This document shows, piece after piece, positions 41,973-50,274 of a stretch of 64,000 nt of DNA; within the stretch, counting starts at the first letter, position 1; every line of letters starts with the position of its first letter. The DNA comes from Polynucleobacter sp. AP-Melu-500A-A1 (GTDB lineage: Bacteria > Pseudomonadota > Gammaproteobacteria > Burkholderiales > Burkholderiaceae): NCBI RefSeq assembly GCF_018882125.1, contig NZ_JACVOZ010000003.1, forward strand, positions 530,553 through 594,552, in the 5' to 3' direction. The notes below the pieces were generated by a model. The model was not told where the DNA came from. It saw nothing but the letters and a program-made list of their open reading frames with translations, and did no database searches. A program made the position numbers and the translations under genes.

Positions 41973-42682
41973 TCAATCTTTCTTTAATAAACCTAGGTAG
42001 GCTGGCCATTCAAGCTGACCTTCCGTATCCCCATCACTACATAACTGCTCATAGCTTAACTGACAGATTTCGGGGTCGGGAATAATGAAGCCCTCTTTTG
42101 CACCAGCTAATAACTGTATCCTGCAAGCTTTATCCAATACATCCATTAAATAAAACGCCTGCTGAATGCTAGACCCGCAAATAATGCCGCCATGATTTTG
42201 TAGTAGCAAAACTTTTTTACCACCTAAGCTGGCAAGCATTTGCGCTTTCTCATCGGCAGACAATGCCAAGCCTTGATAAGGATGACTTGCGAGATCACCA
42301 TAGAAGCGTAATGCGTGTTGCGATATCGGCAGTAAGCCCCATTTTTGCGCAGATACAGCAATGACAGAATCAATATGTAAATGCATTACACAAGATGCGT
42401 CGGGTCTTGCCATATGTACTGCCCCATGAATTGCAAAACCAGATTTATTCACTGGCCCTTCGCCTGAGAGAATTTCACCTTGGAGATTTACTTTTACAAG
42501 ATTTTCCGGAGCTACTTCATCAAAGCGTAATCCAAATTGATGATCAAATAGGCGCCAGCTTCATCTGGTACGGAAGCTGAAATATGGGTATAGATCCCAT
42601 CATCCCAACCTTTCAGTGCGGCAAGTTGATAAGCAAACGCCAAATTGATACGGACCCGCATTTCAGCATTAGATATTGTCAA
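41973..42682 (-). pseudogene. Class II aldolase/adducin family gene broken by a 1-base frameshift
   Basis: Two adjoining frames together give one class II aldolase/adducin-type protein. The 5' frame (TTG 42682 to about 42541) reads NLAFAYQLAALKGWDDGIYT... and the 3' frame (about 42539 to 41973) continues QFGLRFDEVAPENLVKVNLQ, then GEILSGEGPVNKSGFAIHGA, MHLHIDSVIAVSAQKWG and LQNHGGIICGSS. In reverse complement the junction reads ATCATCAA where ATCAATCAA would restore the frame, so one base is missing near 42540. The metal His residues (AIHGAVH, MHLH, NHGG) are intact. It may be a pseudogene or a sequencing error. Confidence 0.85.
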
Positions 42683-42810
42683 AATTTTCCCAATGAGCGG
42701 TTGATAGTATGTCGCCAAGTTTCCATTTGGCTAGTTTTTTGGTCATGGAAATATTCTAAACGCACCAGCATTCCGTGGCCTAAAGGATTTTTGGAGTAAG
42801 CATCTAACAC
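42679..42810 (-). CDS. Small hypothetical protein (43 aa), overlapping the aldolase start
   Basis: A 43-residue frame from GTG 42810 (VLDAYSKNPLGHGMLVRLEY) to TGA 42679, ending TINRSLGKF. GGAG lies 7 bases upstream. Its TGA overlaps the TTG start of the aldolase in a TTGA arrangement, which is typical of coupled translation. It could also be the tail of a longer gene, since the frame is open upstream to an in-frame stop near 42855. Family unknown. Confidence 0.4.
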   Translation of the reverse strand: MLDAYSKNPLGHGMLVRLEYFHDQKTSQMETWRHTINRSLGKF

Positions 42811-42917
42811 TTCGTTGCTCCAAAGTAATTTGGAACGATTTGTAAGTGTTACTTAAAGTAACGCTCCTTTAGTCGATGACAGCTAACGACCCAAAGCTGC
42901 CATTACAGATAACTACA

Positions 42918-43547
42918 CTAAGTAGGTTTCTTTGGGCTTCGTGGCGTTGTTTTGGGCGAAGCCTTCTTTGCTGGTGCTTTTTTCGCCACTTTCTGATTCA
43001 CAGGCACTTTTTTAAGGGCTGGTTTTTTACTGGCTACTTTCTTCGCTTTAGAAGCCTCTTTCTTGGCGGTCTTTTTTAAATCTTTCGCGGCATCAGCAGC
43101 AGCTTCATTAATCAGTTTGCGACCTTCTTTAAAAGCCCTGATACCAGCATCAGCAACATTGTGAGCCACTTGCCCTAATTGCTCAGCGCCTTGGGGTATT
43201 TTCTTTTTAGCATTCTTGTACCAAGCAGTTAATACTGAGCGAGCTTCTTTTAAATGTTTATCTACGGACTTGCCTTCCATTTGATCGAGAATGGTTTTCA
43301 CCTTTGCTTGATAGACTTCCATGCGTTTAGATGCCTCAGCAGTAACAGCGCCATGCAAAGCTTTTAATTGAGCCATATCTTGGTGAGCCGCTGTTTGGGC
43401 ATAACTAATTGCATAAGCCATACTGCCTTTTAGTTCATCGGCATGATATTCACTTAGCTGTTTAGCGGTAGCAAATAACTGGTTTGAAAGGGCTAAGAGT
43501 TCTTTACTTTTTTCTTGCTGAACTATTTTTTTATCTTTAGATTTCAT
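42918..43547 (-). CDS. Phasin-like protein with histone-H1-like lysine-rich tail
   Basis: A 209-residue protein. Residues about 10-150 are helical and coiled-coil-like, with the phasin pattern (LLALSNQLFATAKQLSEYHA, AYAISYAQTAAHQDMAQLKA). The last 60 residues are a Lys/Ala/Pro-rich tail (KKVPVNQKVAKKAPAKKASP), like PhaF or AlgP. Phasins coat polyhydroxyalkanoate granules. Proteins with such tails are thought to tether granules to DNA and share them between daughter cells. It is next to a hypothetical gene at 43570 with a 22-base gap. Confidence 0.82.
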   Translation of the reverse strand: MKSKDKKIVQQEKSKELLALSNQLFATAKQLSEYHADELKGSMAYAISYAQTAAHQDMAQLKALHGAVTAEASKRMEVYQAKVKTILDQMEGKSVDKHLKEARSVLTAWYKNAKKKIPQGAEQLGQVAHNVADAGIRAFKEGRKLINEAAADAAKDLKKTAKKEASKAKKVASKKPALKKVPVNQKVAKKAPAKKASPKTTPRSPKKPT

Positions 43548-43569
43548 AATTTGCTCCTAAATATGCATT

Positions 43570-43845
43570 TTATAGATTACGGGTGTTTAGTACAGTTTTT
43601 AATTTCTTGGGATCGTGATTGCCATATACACACCAGCATTTAATTTCTTCAAATACGTTATTAAGATCTATAGAAGATAGTTTTTGGATATCCTCTAGAC
43701 TCAGATGACCACGGTCTTTCAATTTTGTAATGGCCTCTGAATAAGAAGATTTACGCAAATCGTGTGCCAATGTCAATGCGGACTTGGGAATCTGATTTGA
43801 AGCAATCAAGGTTCTTGATGCCTTTAATACGGAGGGAATAATCAT
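43570..43845 (-). CDS. Hypothetical protein
   Basis: A 91-residue, mostly helical soluble protein (LIASNQIPKSALTLAHDLRK, GHLSLEDIQKLSSIDLNNVF) ending with a WCVYGNHDPKK motif. It is likely co-transcribed with the phasin gene just downstream. I do not recognise it. Confidence 0.55.
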   Translation of the reverse strand: MIIPSVLKASRTLIASNQIPKSALTLAHDLRKSSYSEAITKLKDRGHLSLEDIQKLSSIDLNNVFEEIKCWCVYGNHDPKKLKTVLNTRNL

Positions 43846-44002
43846 TTTTTACCTCTTCTGGGAGTAATTACCCTATTCCCCATCAACAGATTTTGTTTGA
43901 TATAGATCAATAACCCCCCGCCTTTGTGACGAATTTATGACTATTTAGCACCTTTGGAATTGCCATTGAAATACCTTAATAGAGGCTTATTCATTTAAGC
44001 AC

Positions 44003-45226
44003 TCACTCAAGTCCCATACAGTTAGCATAGTAAGTAACAGTTGCAGGCCAGTCTGAAAATACACCTTTAACGCCAACTTGCTTAGCTAGTACGTCTAAAA
44101 CCTCATAAATTTGGCTGTCGGAGTAAATAGCTGATTTTATTGATTGGTGATACCAACCTCCCCCCTTATTCATAGGGCCATCACGTTCCAATGACCATGT
44201 GATGATATTCAATCCCGCATCTTTTGCTGCCCTTGCATAAGCCGATGGAATAATTTCTCCAATGCTATTAGTTGTCAATAAGACCCATATCGGAGGTGCG
44301 ATGTAACGTACCCCTTTTGCATAGAGCTCTTGCATAGTTGGCTTTAACAATTCAGGCTGAGCAGCCTTAAATCCTTTCTGCTCATATCGGCCATCCAAAT
44401 AAATCGCCTGCTTTCCAAACTCGGGTTCATTTTGGATCCAGTAAATCACATCATTCAAATTAAATGACTGCGGAAAAACATCTTTAGGAGATATGCCAGC
44501 CTGCTTATAGTCATTAATGAGCGCTTGTGCATATTGCTCCTGGGTAAAACCTAAATAAGGCATGGGTACAACCGCCTCTTTTAGTTCCGGAATAAATTTA
44601 CCGCCAAATTGCTTAAATAAGGCAATCGATTCTTTATGTGTCAATAGAGTACCGCCTGCTTCAGAATACAATTCAGTCCTCCAAGAGGGCGTACCAGCCA
44701 TGTATGACTGAATATCCTTGGCGTTTTTATTAAAACCATCCATCTTGCCCCGGAGGATTTTAAATTCCTCTAAAGTGATATCCGTTGTACGACACTCTGC
44801 TACTGCGGGCGCTGCGCCATTCGCTGGAATAAATGGCTTGGTGCACTTTTCTTGTAAATTTGTAAGTAATATATTCGTTGTGCCCTGCAAATCATTTTGC
44901 GCATGACGACAAACTAATTGTTTATCTTTAGTAAATGTGACATCGCATTCAAAAATACCGGCTCCCATCAATGCTGCAGCTTTATTTGACTGCACTGTAT
45001 GCTCAGGAAATTCTAAGGGTGCTCCACGATGGGCTATGGAAAATAAAGATCGACGAGGGGTCATCCCAGAACAACTACTTAGCTTACTTTTTAAAGGCCC
45101 CTCTTTCATGGCATCGATAAGATAATATGGTCTTACGCCATACTGTATTTCCTGGGCAAATCCCGACATACTGGTGATAAGCAAAATCGTTACAAGTAAA
45201 GGGGGAAATTTTTTAAGAAATCGCAT
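44003..45226 (-). CDS. glpQ: Secreted glycerophosphodiester phosphodiesterase
   Basis: A 407-residue periplasmic GDPD with a signal peptide (ending SMSGFAQ). The active-site motif is SIAHRGAPLEFPEHTVQSNK (His, Arg and Glu), followed by GAGIFECDVTFTKDKQLVCRHAQ and, at the C-terminus, GVKGVFSDWPATVTYY. It hydrolyses glycerophosphodiesters to sn-glycerol 3-phosphate and an alcohol. It is the third gene of an operon with LplT-like and glycosyltransferase genes. The start overlaps the end of the upstream gene by 14 bases. Its usual role is to harvest phosphate, matching a PHO-box-like site upstream of the operon. Confidence 0.9.
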   Translation of the reverse strand: MRFLKKFPPLLVTILLITSMSGFAQEIQYGVRPYYLIDAMKEGPLKSKLSSCSGMTPRRSLFSIAHRGAPLEFPEHTVQSNKAAALMGAGIFECDVTFTKDKQLVCRHAQNDLQGTTNILLTNLQEKCTKPFIPANGAAPAVAECRTTDITLEEFKILRGKMDGFNKNAKDIQSYMAGTPSWRTELYSEAGGTLLTHKESIALFKQFGGKFIPELKEAVVPMPYLGFTQEQYAQALINDYKQAGISPKDVFPQSFNLNDVIYWIQNEPEFGKQAIYLDGRYEQKGFKAAQPELLKPTMQELYAKGVRYIAPPIWVLLTTNSIGEIIPSAYARAAKDAGLNIITWSLERDGPMNKGGGWYHQSIKSAIYSDSQIYEVLDVLAKQVGVKGVFSDWPATVTYYANCMGLE

Positions 45227-46514
45227 TTAGGCTGCTATTTTTAGACCCAAAATGATGATACATAATCAATAGCATAGCGATAAAGACCGTTATACCAAAG
45301 CCTATGATGATGACTGGCAAACCCAGGTTTAGCCATAAAAGAATAGAGTAGACGAGGAGCATGAATAAAACGGCTAGGTTTTCACTAAAACCTTGAACAG
45401 CAATAGATTGGCCGGTTGACATTAATGCATATCCCCGATGTTGTAACAATGCATTCATTGGAACCACAAAATAACCTGATAGCCAGCCCAATAACATTAA
45501 TAAACAATAGGCAGGTAAATCATTCAGAGTGAATTGAATTGAAGCTATTTTAAAAAGAACGATGGGCGATAGAAGTTCATCGTTATACATACCCATTAAA
45601 CAGACTACGAAGCCCATCAGCGCTCCATAGGGCAATACACTAGTGGAGTCCTTCAAAGAAACTTTACAGGCTGCATAAACAGCCCCTGCAGCGACCCCTA
45701 CAGCCGAAACAGCCTGCAAAGCCGCGCTTTCTGCAAGATCCATATGAAGGGCATATTCAGCCCATTTCAGCATAATAAATTGCAAGGTTGCTCCAGCACC
45801 CCAAAATAGCGTAGTTACAGCCAATGAAAGTCTTCCTAGCGGATCTCGCCATAAGTTCACAAAGCAAGTTGAAAAATCTCTCACCAAATTGCCGCAATGA
45901 AAGTGTAATTTTTGGTAGCGAAATCCTATCTTTAGGAGCGGCATATTCAGGACAGCAGCCATCAGATAAATAATCGAAATCAACAATATAGCTAACACTA
46001 TTGGGGCTGATATACCCCCTCCAATGAAGTCTGTGGTGAACTGTTGAAAGAAATGATGTAGAAAATCGCTAATCAAAAAGCCGCCTAATAAAGTTCCAAA
46101 AATAATTGAAGCAATAATGAGGCCCTCCATCCAGCCATTTGCCGCCACTAATTTATCCGATGGCAATAATTCCGTCAAAATGCCATATTTTGCAGGCGCA
46201 TACAGGGCTGCACCTATGCCAACGATTCCATAACCTAATAATGGATGTATACCAAAAAGCATCAGGCCACAACCACTTGCTTTGAGTAGATTAGAAATCA
46301 ACATTACTTGGCCCTTAGGCCTAGAGTCTGCAAAAGCACCCACGAATGGGGCGAAAAGTACATAAGGAATTACAAAAGAAATCTTGAGTAAGGGAGATAC
46401 CCAATCAGGTTCTTGCATTGCCAGCAATAGTGCAATGGATACTATTAATAACGCATTGTCTGCTAGCGATGATAAAAATTGTGAAAATGCAATCGTATAG
46501 AAAATACGATTCAT
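45213..46514 (-). CDS. lplT: LplT-like MFS lysophospholipid transporter
   Basis: A 433-residue MFS protein with about 12 membrane segments. The start MNRIFYTIAFSQFLSSLADN, the ALLLAMQEPDWVSPLLKISF segment, ALYAPAKYGILTELLPSDKL with AANGWMEGLIIASII, and GYFVVPMNALLQHRGY are typical of LplT, which flips lysophospholipids inward in Gram-negative bacteria. LplT usually pairs with Aas acyltransferase, absent here. Its ATG overlaps the stop of the glycosyltransferase gene (ATGA), so translation is coupled. Confidence 0.87.
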   Translation of the reverse strand: MNRIFYTIAFSQFLSSLADNALLIVSIALLLAMQEPDWVSPLLKISFVIPYVLFAPFVGAFADSRPKGQVMLISNLLKASGCGLMLFGIHPLLGYGIVGIGAALYAPAKYGILTELLPSDKLVAANGWMEGLIIASIIFGTLLGGFLISDFLHHFFQQFTTDFIGGGISAPIVLAILLISIIYLMAAVLNMPLLKIGFRYQKLHFHCGNLVRDFSTCFVNLWRDPLGRLSLAVTTLFWGAGATLQFIMLKWAEYALHMDLAESAALQAVSAVGVAAGAVYAACKVSLKDSTSVLPYGALMGFVVCLMGMYNDELLSPIVLFKIASIQFTLNDLPAYCLLMLLGWLSGYFVVPMNALLQHRGYALMSTGQSIAVQGFSENLAVLFMLLVYSILLWLNLGLPVIIIGFGITVFIAMLLIMYHHFGSKNSSLNAIS

Positions 46515-47758
46515 TGCTTAATAAAAATTTCTCTTAAGACTGGCGATGAAGCTAGTTTATCTTTTGAATAGGAATTGAGTATTAAATCGTCATAATTATT
46601 TTCTAATTTTTTAGTCACTTGATCCCATGAAATTTCTAGGGTTGTTTGCCTTGCCTGGACCCTCAAATTTTCTAAATCAACATCATCTTTAATAAGTGCA
46701 AGGCCTGCTGCAATGAACGAGTTAGCCTCATTTGGGCTTGCTAAAAATCCATTGGTACCATGATCTATAAATTGCCGAGCTGCTGCGTAGTCATATGCTA
46801 AAACGGCTAACCCACTAGCCATCGCTTCAATCGTTACATTGCCAAATGTTTCACTCAGGCTAGAAAATAAAAAGATATCGCCACTAGCATAATGGCTCGC
46901 CAGTGCTTCACCTCTTTGCACTCCAGTAAAGATGCTATTAGGACAACTTAACTTTAAAGACCCTTTTTCAGGCCCATCGCCAACCCATACCATTTTCAGA
47001 TTTGGATTTTCTTGCAACATTGCTTTAAATGTTTCTACAGTGACTTGTAGATTTTTCTCAGAAGCAAGTCTACCGACACATAAGACCACTTTTTCATGGG
47101 CCTTAATACCCCAATGATTTCGCAATTCTTGACAACGCTTTGATGGATTAAATAATTCAGTATCTACTCCTCTAGCCAATACTTTGAGCCTCTCAAATCC
47201 AATACTCAGTAGCTGATTTTTGAGTTCCTGAGTTGGCACCATTGTGAAGTTGCAATTGTTATGAAAATAACGAAGGTACCTTTGAATGGGGTTTTTTAGG
47301 AAGCTCATTCCATAATGTGTTGAATAGGCATCAAAATTTGTGCGGAAATCAGAACAAATAGGAATATTTAATTTTTTGGCTGCCTCGAGAGCTGACCAGC
47401 CTAGGGGGCCTTCAGTAACAATATGGACAAGACTGGGTCTATCAGTTGACCATTTTTGTAAGAGCATATTTTTTTGGGGGAGGCCCATTCTTAATGAGCT
47501 ATAGCCTGGTATAGGCACTCCTAAAGTCAGTATTTCTTTAAAACCGGGTTCATTTTTCGGCTTATCTTTTCGACCCTGACGTGGCCGGATGAGAGTGATG
47601 TCATGCCCTAGCTCCGCTAAACCCTTTATAAATCGAGCGATCGTGCTAGCCACCCCATTGACTTCCGGGGGATAGGTTTCCGTAACAATGGCAAGCTTAA
47701 CCGAAGTGCTCAGTTGTATATCATCGCTTTTTCCCACGGTATTTGAAGTCATTAACAC
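46511..47758 (-). CDS. GT4-family glycosyltransferase (MgtA/PimB/SqdX-like)
   Basis: A 415-residue GT-B-fold glycosyltransferase. The N-lobe begins KLAIVTETYPPEVNGVASTI with RFIKGLAELGHDI. The C-lobe has VLCVGRLASEKNLQVTVETF, MVWVGDGPEKGSLKL and the EX7E-type FLFSSLSETFGNVTIEAMAS. Members transfer mannose, glucose or sulfoquinovose to lipids or diacylglycerol. It heads the operon with lplT- and GDPD-like genes. An 18-base near-consensus PHO box lies 18 bases upstream on the same strand. This context fits a glycolipid-making enzyme used in phosphate limitation, which is inference. Confidence 0.85.
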   Translation of the reverse strand: MLMTSNTVGKSDDIQLSTSVKLAIVTETYPPEVNGVASTIARFIKGLAELGHDITLIRPRQGRKDKPKNEPGFKEILTLGVPIPGYSSLRMGLPQKNMLLQKWSTDRPSLVHIVTEGPLGWSALEAAKKLNIPICSDFRTNFDAYSTHYGMSFLKNPIQRYLRYFHNNCNFTMVPTQELKNQLLSIGFERLKVLARGVDTELFNPSKRCQELRNHWGIKAHEKVVLCVGRLASEKNLQVTVETFKAMLQENPNLKMVWVGDGPEKGSLKLSCPNSIFTGVQRGEALASHYASGDIFLFSSLSETFGNVTIEAMASGLAVLAYDYAAARQFIDHGTNGFLASPNEANSFIAAGLALIKDDVDLENLRVQARQTTLEISWDQVTKKLENNYDDLILNSYSKDKLASSPVLREIFIKQ

Positions 47759-47775
47759 TGAGTATTTCTGAAGAA

Positions 47776-47793
47776 CATAACAGTTTTATGACA
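47776..47793 (-). promoter_or_regulatory. PHO-box-like site before the glycosyltransferase operon
   Basis: On the minus strand the sequence is TTGTCATAAAACTGTTAT. Against the published consensus CTGTCATAWAWCTGTCAY it differs at only two positions (T for C at position 1, T for C near the end). Its two units are 11 bases apart. It lies 18 bases before the start of the glycosyltransferase-lplT-GDPD operon. Identification is by eye. Confidence 0.6.
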
Positions 47794-47819
47794 ACACAAT
47801 TTTTTTCTTTTACTTAAAA

Positions 47820-47837
47820 CTGTCATAAAAAAAATGT
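47820..47837 (+). promoter_or_regulatory. PHO-box-like site before the Mpo1-like gene
   Basis: On the plus strand CTGTCATAAAAAAAATGT has a perfect first half (CTGTCATAAAA) and a weaker second half. It lies about 60 bases before the TTG start of the gene at 47898. Together with the site at 47776-47793 it forms a 10-base inverted repeat TTTTATGACA / TGTCATAAAA with 27 bases between. Confidence 0.45.
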
Positions 47838-47897
47838 AAATATTGGGTACTTTCATATTTATGTAATGAAACCAATTTTTGTAAAGAGGAATCTAAA

Positions 47898-48542
47898 TTG
47901 ATCCATTTTCTTGAAACTGTTAAAAAACAACGCTGGGATGATCATCGCTACTATCACCATAGCCGAATTAATCAATCGCTTCACTTTGTTAGCGCCTTGA
48001 GTTTCTTAACTGCCTATTTTTTACTTTTTACTGATCCTATAGCTGCTTCACTACTGGCCTGGTTAGTTGCTATGACTACCCGTCAAAGTGGTCATTTCTT
48101 TTTTGAGCCAAAAGGATATGATGAGGTCAATAAAGCTTCACATGAATACAAAGAAGAAATTAAGGTTGGATATAACCTCAATAGAAAAATTGTTCTTTTA
48201 GCAATTTGGGCTGCAATTCCTGCGCTGGTTTATTTAAACCCAGTATTCTTGCAAAAATTTATTGCTTTTAATACCTTTACCAATACCGAAGGGTTTATTC
48301 GACAAACTGGTCTGTTATGGCTGTGGCTTGGTGTTGGCGGCGTGCTCTTTCGTACCTTTCATCTCTTTTTCATTCATGACGTTGAGGCTGCATTAGCCTG
48401 GATGACAAAAATTCTCACAGACCCATTTCACGACGCAAAAATTTATGCCACTGCACCCTTGTATTTGTTGCGTGGACAGCTAATCGACCCGATGGAGCAC
48501 CTTGAGCTCAATGAAGAAAATTTGAGCTCAGTGAACTCATAG
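47898..48542 (+). CDS. Mpo1/DUF962-like membrane protein
   Basis: A 214-residue protein with four hydrophobic helices: about 27-45 (FVSALSFLTAYFLLFTD), 47-60, 96-110 and 132-155. His motifs cluster in HHSRINQSLHF and RQSGHFFFEPKGYD, the arrangement of DUF962/Mpo1-like proteins. Yeast Mpo1 is an Fe(II)-dependent dioxygenase for alpha-oxidation of 2-hydroxy fatty acids. A TTG start is chosen from AAGAGGA 7 bases upstream. The gene runs convergent and slightly overlapping with the aminotransferase gene. Lipid-related function is inferred. Confidence 0.6.
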   Translation: MIHFLETVKKQRWDDHRYYHHSRINQSLHFVSALSFLTAYFLLFTDPIAASLLAWLVAMTTRQSGHFFFEPKGYDEVNKASHEYKEEIKVGYNLNRKIVLLAIWAAIPALVYLNPVFLQKFIAFNTFTNTEGFIRQTGLLWLWLGVGGVLFRTFHLFFIHDVEAALAWMTKILTDPFHDAKIYATAPLYLLRGQLIDPMEHLELNEENLSSVNS

Positions 48543-50213
48543 TGCAGATGAGGGTTGAAAGCTTTTATTTCTGCCAAACAGCATTTCTTTGATGATTTGA
48601 CGTTTGATCGCTTTGTTACTTAGGCCGTTACCATTCCACCACCAAGCATCCTGCTTCATGGACTGGGCTGCAGTAATGAAGCGATCTAGAACTGCTAGCA
48701 TGTCTGAATCGCTGTAGTTTAGGCTGAAGATAAATCTTCCTGTACCAATCCAGCTCAAGGCTAGACCTTGCTCCTTAAGGTAGTACTGAAACATCCAGTT
48801 ATAGCGACTTGGCTCAGTGAAGTAAATAGTCCAAATACTAGACATATTCGCGACTCTGACTGGTAAGTCTAATGAAATCAATTTTTCATTAAAGCGATTG
48901 GCACGCTGATTCCAAACTTCGTCCAAATCCACATACATTTTCTGGATTACTGGAGTTTCTAGTTGTTCTAAAAATACTTGCATCGCCCCCATGACATAGG
49001 GATGCGAGTTAAACGTCCCCCTTGCAAAACAGATGTCAGCTGGCTTATCTTCCCTAAACCGCTTCATTAAATGACTTTTTCCACACACTACACCAATTGG
49101 CAAGCCACCCCCTAAGGTTTTACCGTAAGTCACCATATCAGCGCGTACCCCAAAGTATTCTTGAGCACCGCCCTGAGCCAAACGAAAGCCTACAAATACT
49201 TCATCGAAAATGAGAACAATTCCATTTTCAGTACAGACTTCCTTTAACTCTTTAAGCCATTTGGTGTAAGCATCACGGTCATAATGTGCTTTTCGCGAAC
49301 TATCCAATAGAGAGGAGTCACCAGGCGCACCTTTATTCGGATGCATAGCTTGCAGTGGATTGACCAATACGCAGGCAATATTTTTTCGGTTACGAAGAAC
49401 ACGTAAGGTATCTTGATCCATCTCCTTCAGTGTGTAAGTTTCCCTAGGGGGAAGTGGATTGCCTATACCGGGCTGAACATCCTCCCACCAACCGTGATAA
49501 GCACCGTTAAACCGCACTACATGGCTTCGCTTGGTGTGGTAGCGAGCCAAGCGCACCGCTTGCATAACAGCCTCTGTACCTGACATATGAAAGGATATTT
49601 CATCTAGACCCGAAATGGCTGTCAAACGCTTTACATTATCCGCAACAATTGGGTTATAAAACCCTAAAACAGGCCCCAACTCAGAAACACGTTTAGCCCC
49701 ATCTTCAATGGTCTTTTTATAAAAGTCATATCCGAGAACATTGACACCATATGACCCAGTTAAGTCATAAAAGATATTGCCATCCAAATCAGTCAAAGTA
49801 ACTCCAGATGAGGACTGCATGAAGCTACCGGATTTCAAATGCTCACTTACAAAATGGCTAAATTGAAAGGGTACTCGATACCTACCTGTAAATTGCAGAT
49901 CTGATATATCTTTGGCTGCTTGATTTGTCAGGGCAACCGATTTAGCAAAACGCTCCCGATAGATATGCGATAAGCGCATAAAACCAGCTTCTCTTAAAGA
50001 GGCGATACTGTCTGGCGCACCATCGACTTTAAAAAAGGACTCTTGATTAAAGGAGTAAAAAGGAATTAAACGGGCCACCCTCTTTGCCATGCGTGAGTGG
50101 CCAGCTAAAGAGGGATGCTTGGCCTTGGATAGCTGTAGTCTTGTATAGGTCTTTTTTAAAATCCATACTCCAAATGCTGCACCGAATATACTCAATACGA
50201 TCGAACTATCCAT
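48537..50213 (-). CDS. Membrane-anchored class III aminotransferase (glutamate-1-semialdehyde aminomutase-like)
   Basis: A 558-residue PLP enzyme. A hydrophobic N-terminus (IVLSIFGAAFGVWILKKTY) anchors it. After about 110 extra residues the aminotransferase core starts: MSGTEAVMQAVRLARYHTKR, VVRFNGAYHGWWEDV, IVLIFDEVFVGFRLAQGGAQ and TYGKTLGGGLPIGVV with the PLP Lys. Class III enzymes act on amino and keto groups. The anchor and extra N-terminal domain set this one apart from HemL (about 430 residues). It sits beside Psd and lipid genes, suggesting a lipid-linked substrate. The start follows GGAG at 5 bases. Confidence 0.82.
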   Translation of the reverse strand: MDSSIVLSIFGAAFGVWILKKTYTRLQLSKAKHPSLAGHSRMAKRVARLIPFYSFNQESFFKVDGAPDSIASLREAGFMRLSHIYRERFAKSVALTNQAAKDISDLQFTGRYRVPFQFSHFVSEHLKSGSFMQSSSGVTLTDLDGNIFYDLTGSYGVNVLGYDFYKKTIEDGAKRVSELGPVLGFYNPIVADNVKRLTAISGLDEISFHMSGTEAVMQAVRLARYHTKRSHVVRFNGAYHGWWEDVQPGIGNPLPPRETYTLKEMDQDTLRVLRNRKNIACVLVNPLQAMHPNKGAPGDSSLLDSSRKAHYDRDAYTKWLKELKEVCTENGIVLIFDEVFVGFRLAQGGAQEYFGVRADMVTYGKTLGGGLPIGVVCGKSHLMKRFREDKPADICFARGTFNSHPYVMGAMQVFLEQLETPVIQKMYVDLDEVWNQRANRFNEKLISLDLPVRVANMSSIWTIYFTEPSRYNWMFQYYLKEQGLALSWIGTGRFIFSLNYSDSDMLAVLDRFITAAQSMKQDAWWWNGNGLSNKAIKRQIIKEMLFGRNKSFQPSSAL

Positions 50214-50230
50214 AGATGCTCCAATTATTC

Positions 50231-50274
50231 ATTCTTGACACTTTTACTTCATTTATTTGACACAATTATGTCAA
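50231..50274 (-). promoter_or_regulatory. Four 11-base PHO-box-like units between the aminotransferase and psd genes
   Basis: Read on the minus strand, four 11-base units follow each other: TTGACATAATT, GTGTCAAATAA, ATGAAGTAAAA and GTGTCAAGAAT. The 11-base spacing of TGTCA/TTGACA words is the spacing of PhoB sites. On the plus strand the same DNA shows a dyad, TTGACA-N6-TGTCAA (50257-50274), just before the psd start. Consensus match is only partial. Confidence 0.4.
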
